A DNA stretch of 64,000 bases from DLAJ01 sp964655525. GTDB taxonomy: Bacteria > Bacillota > Clostridia > Lachnospirales > Lachnospiraceae. How positions within the stretch are numbered: position 1 is the first letter of the stretch; the number at the start of each line of letters is the position of its first letter. Position numbers and translations under genes: made by a program. Below, one piece after another: positions 61,351 to 64,000 of the stretch. The stretch is from positions 248,001 to 312,000 of the forward strand of contig CAZZNE010000001.1 of the NCBI GenBank assembly GCA_964655525.1, given 5' to 3'. The notes beneath the pieces are model-generated. The model made no database searches and was not told where the DNA came from. It saw only the letters and a list, made by a program, of their open reading frames with translations.

Positions 61351-62835
61351 ATGATTTTTAATTCTATTGAATTTTTAGCGTTTTTTCCAATTGCAGTATT
61401 CGGTTATTATCTCATTCCGCACAGAGGGCGTTACCTATGGCTTTTGGTATGCTCCTACTATTTTTATATGTGTTGGAATCCAACGTATGCGCTTCTGATC
61501 CTTTTTTCGACGGCAGTGACTTATATGACAGCGCTTCTAATGGATAAGTTTACGGGCAGGGGAAGTTCAGAATGCTGGAAAAAGTGGTGTTTAGCAGGTT
61601 GCTTTTTGGTGAATTTGGCGATTTTGGTCTGGTTTAAGTATACAGATTTTTTCTTGCTGAATGTAGGACGGATTGCGGGGAAAGTTGGGATTGAATGGAC
61701 ACCGCCAAGGCTTGATTTACTGTTGCCGGTAGGAATCTCGTTCTATACATTTCAAGCATTGGGATATATTATGGATGTGTACCGCGGTGAGGTGCGTGCA
61801 CAAAAGAATTTTTTCAAATATGCATTATTTGTTTCTTTTTTTCCACAGCTTGTAGCAGGACCAATTGAGCGTTCCAAAAACTTACTTAGCCAGATAGATG
61901 AACGTCATCATTTTAAATTTGAAACGGTCAGAGACGGCTTGATGCTGATGTTGTGGGGCTATTTCCTTAAAATGGTGATTGCGGATCGAATTGCTATTTT
62001 TGTGGATGCGGTTTATGCAAAGGAACATTTGTATGAAGGTTGGTACCTCATTGTTGCAACGATTCTGTTCGCTTTTCAGATATACTGTGATTTTTCGGGC
62101 TATTCCATAATTGCTCTGGGGGCTGCAAAGGTTATGGGATTTCGTCTGACGGACAATTTTAAGAGTCCCTATATGGCACAGACGGTAGCGGATTTTTGGC
62201 GGGGCTGGCATATTACGTTGACAGGGTGGTTTAGGGATTATCTCTACATACCGCTTGGTGGAAATCGAAAGGGAAGATTCCGACAGTATTTGAATATATT
62301 GATTGTGTTTGGGCTCAGTGGGCTTTGGCATGGTGCAAGCTTTAGCTTTATTTTCTGGGGAGTGCTGAATGGTTTTTATCAGGTTGTCGGAAAGGTTCTG
62401 ATGCCGTTTAGGAACAAAGTAGTGGATGTGATGCAGATAAACAGACAGGCATTTAGTCATAAGTTGTATCGGATGTTGGTCACGTTTCTGCTGGTTGATT
62501 TTGCATGGATGTTTTTCCGAGCGGGAGAGCTTAGTGAGGCTTATTGGGCAATGAAAAGTATGATCTGTGCAAAGAATATAAATGTCTTATTTGATGGTTC
62601 TTTATTTATGATTGGGGTTGATGGAAAGAACTTTGCTATACTTGTATTTGCGTTGACGGTTCTTATTTTTGCGGACTATATGAAGCATCGGGGGGTGGTG
62701 CTTCGAGAGTGGCTGTGCACGCAGGGCGTGTGGTTTCGCTGGTTATGTCTATATGCAGGTATTCTCTCCGTACTTATATTTGGAGTATATGGCGCTGGGT
62801 ATGATGAGACAACATTTATTTATTTTCAATTTTGA
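61351..62835 (+). CDS. MBOAT-family O-acyltransferase (AlgI/DltB-like)
   Basis: 494 residues with about 11 helices. FYMCWNPTYALLILFSTA, GISFYTFQALGYIMDVYRG and DFWRGWHITLTGWFRDYLYI are AlgI/DltB motifs, and H327 in LSGLWHGASFSF is the catalytic His. It passes acyl groups across the membrane for O-acylation (usually O-acetylation) of a surface glycan by the SGNH-type partner downstream. ATG 61351 has GGAGG before it; the frame starts at 61339. The partial relative is at 41307. Confidence 0.9.
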   Translation: MIFNSIEFLAFFPIAVFGYYLIPHRGRYLWLLVCSYYFYMCWNPTYALLILFSTAVTYMTALLMDKFTGRGSSECWKKWCLAGCFLVNLAILVWFKYTDFFLLNVGRIAGKVGIEWTPPRLDLLLPVGISFYTFQALGYIMDVYRGEVRAQKNFFKYALFVSFFPQLVAGPIERSKNLLSQIDERHHFKFETVRDGLMLMLWGYFLKMVIADRIAIFVDAVYAKEHLYEGWYLIVATILFAFQIYCDFSGYSIIALGAAKVMGFRLTDNFKSPYMAQTVADFWRGWHITLTGWFRDYLYIPLGGNRKGRFRQYLNILIVFGLSGLWHGASFSFIFWGVLNGFYQVVGKVLMPFRNKVVDVMQINRQAFSHKLYRMLVTFLLVDFAWMFFRAGELSEAYWAMKSMICAKNINVLFDGSLFMIGVDGKNFAILVFALTVLIFADYMKHRGVVLREWLCTQGVWFRWLCLYAGILSVLIFGVYGAGYDETTFIYFQF

Positions 62836-62847
62836 TCGGAGGATATT

Positions 62848-64000
62848 GTGAGAGTAAATTATATGGGAATAGTCAAAAAAATAATCGCCGTTCTTGTGTT
62901 TTGGACATTACTGATTGGAGTGATCATTCAATTGACCTATATGTATCGGGGCGGGCTTGCACATACAAGAGGGAATGTCTCGGGCTTTTATGATGAAAAG
63001 GATGATTCGCTGGATGTGATCGTAATAGGAACAAGCACCACATTTTCTGCGTTTGTGCCGATGGAGGCATGGAATCGTTGGGGAATCATATCTTATAACT
63101 TGTGTACGAATGTTATGTATACAAACTCTATCAAATACTATGTCAGGGAGGCGTTAAAAACACAAGACCCATGTTTGGTGGTCATTGATATTGCACCTTT
63201 TTTGTTTGGCCATCATGCACAACCGGTTATGAATGAATGGTTTGAGCCGCAGGTAAGATACAATACGGATGGAATGATGCTGTCAAGGAATCGAAACGCT
63301 TTGATTCGGGAGATAGTACCGAAGGAATATGGAAGATGGAATTTTTATTTTGATTTACTTTATTATCATAGAGACGAAATTCCGGATTTGATTTATTTTG
63401 ATAACAAGCATCATAGTATCAGCAAGGGATACAGTAATCTTCCGATTCAACGAATATATGGCAGCGATGAAATTATCGAAGGAGATCATGCAGAAATAAG
63501 GTTGGATGAGGGAGATGATAAGGTGCTTCATGAATTATTGGAAGAGCTGCGGGAATATGATTTTCCTATATTATTTATTGCGCCGCCGTATTTAGATATA
63601 GAGGGCGAGAAGAATTTGAGCGGATTATCGGCATATATAGGAAGCGTGATTCGGCAATATGGATTTGACTTTCTCAATATGGCAGATTATCGGGAGGAAA
63701 TCGGTATTGATCTTCCGTTTGATTATTCTTTGGATTGTCTGCATTATAATATAAGTTCAGCAGAAAAAATAACGGCCTATTTATGTGATTATATGGTTCA
63801 TCATTATAATGTTCCGGACAGAAGGGGGGAAGAAGGATACCTTTTATGGGAAGAAGATTATGTCTTATGGCAGGAAATTTTAAATGAGTATCGTGACGAA
63901 ACCGCAGAACAAAGAATACAGGTACTGGGAGAAACAGATCAGCTTGAGCAATACCTGGACTGGCTTAAGTCGGAGTACTTCAGCTGTTGTATTTGGATAT
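62848..64000 (+). CDS. SGNH/DltD-like O-acyltransferase partner, cut by window end
   Basis: The frame runs from GTG 62848 (behind GGAGG) to the window end with no stop; 384 codons are visible. One N-terminal helix (residues 10-30), then IVIGTSTTFSAF with Ser63 as the likely nucleophile, and DCLHYN near 296-299 with Asp and His of the catalytic set. It would transfer acyl groups from the MBOAT protein to the glycan outside the membrane. 12 bases after the MBOAT stop. Residues 203 on match the remnant at 42193-43107, which shows that the protein continues for about 130 more residues. Confidence 0.85.
   Translation, partial: MRVNYMGIVKKIIAVLVFWTLLIGVIIQLTYMYRGGLAHTRGNVSGFYDEKDDSLDVIVIGTSTTFSAFVPMEAWNRWGIISYNLCTNVMYTNSIKYYVREALKTQDPCLVVIDIAPFLFGHHAQPVMNEWFEPQVRYNTDGMMLSRNRNALIREIVPKEYGRWNFYFDLLYYHRDEIPDLIYFDNKHHSISKGYSNLPIQRIYGSDEIIEGDHAEIRLDEGDDKVLHELLEELREYDFPILFIAPPYLDIEGEKNLSGLSAYIGSVIRQYGFDFLNMADYREEIGIDLPFDYSLDCLHYNISSAEKITAYLCDYMVHHYNVPDRRGEEGYLLWEEDYVLWQEILNEYRDETAEQRIQVLGETDQLEQYLDWLKSEYFSCCIWI

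Noticed and set aside
61882..62460. Antisense ORF of 192 codons
   Set aside because: Opposite the MBOAT gene; no start site or family pattern.
1..64000. CRISPR arrays, tRNA or rRNA genes, transposases, integrases
   Set aside because: No regularly spaced direct repeats, no RNA gene signatures and no mobile-element enzymes were seen; the paralogous modules are the only large repeats.

Overview
The window is almost entirely one very large surface-glycan biosynthesis and export locus from a low-to-moderate-GC Gram-positive anaerobe, most likely a gut Clostridium-relative of the Lachnospiraceae type. This rests on A-rich Shine-Dalgarno sites (AGGAGG type) at nearly every gene, frequent TTG and GTG starts, sigma-A-like TTGACA/TATAAT promoters, and glycan genes of the mixed mosaic type seen in that group. 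The organism assignment is inference; no rRNA, tRNA or housekeeping gene is present. Both ends of the window cut genes: a GT2 glycosyltransferase at the left and an SGNH-type gene at the right.

Layout, left to right. 0-10.5 kb: GT2 tail, UDP-GlcNAc 2-epimerase-like gene, frameshifted acyltransferase, two WavE-family transferases, a Wzx-type flippase, then a tight five-gene set (GDPD-like, HAD, degenerate NTP-transferase, cupin, canonical NTP-transferase) that looks like a nucleotide-activated-substituent pathway. 10.5-24 kb: a polytopic membrane protein and a run of about a dozen glycosyltransferases (GT2, GT4 and unclassified), including a tandem pair sharing an 852-bp block with no difference seen by eye. 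24-31 kb: a Wzm/Wzt ABC-2 exporter, a broken nucleotidyltransferase-like gene, a ParB-fold/NTase-like protein and a close paralogue of the 10.9-kb membrane protein. 31-38.6 kb: a PglK/MsbA-like ABC exporter, an AAA ATPase plus small PD-(D/E)XK-like protein pair, a GT8-like transferase, FdtB/FdtA-type genes for a dTDP-3-amino-3,6-dideoxyhexose, and a probable GT-D-type protein. 38.6-40.6 kb: a two-gene minus-strand unit with a TagD-like cytidylyltransferase. 41.3-43.1 kb: remains of an MBOAT/SGNH O-acylation module fused by deletion. 43-51 kb: two multispanning membrane proteins, RfbF-RfbG-RfbH for a CDP-6-deoxy/3,6-dideoxyhexose, and a GT2. 51-54 kb: three genes resembling fucosyltransferases (O-FucT/NodZ-like, GT10, GT11). 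54-64 kb: GT4, a second PglK-like ABC exporter, acyltransferase 3, a GT39-like membrane transferase, more transferases and an intact MBOAT/SGNH pair.

Together the genes supply sugar nucleotides (UDP-ManNAc-like, dTDP-Fuc3N/Qui3N-like, CDP-dideoxyhexose, CDP-glycerol-like), assemble oligosaccharides with more than twenty transferases, O-acylate them, and move them across the membrane by four separate systems. Such redundancy, with internal paralogous modules at different stages of decay, suggests that several glycan clusters have been merged. I did not recognise an initiating phosphoglycosyltransferase, a clear Wzy polymerase, chain-length regulators, rmlAB, gmd/fcl or the RfbI-type reductase; these must lie elsewhere if the pathways are complete.

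The most unusual items are the AAA ATPase/PD-(D/E)XK-like pair embedded in the glycan operon, the GDPD-HAD-NTP-cupin-NTP module, long poly-G tracts in or at the end of four surface-modification genes (two of them frameshifted there), the near-identical tandem GT2 pair, and the MBOAT::SGNH deletion fusion.
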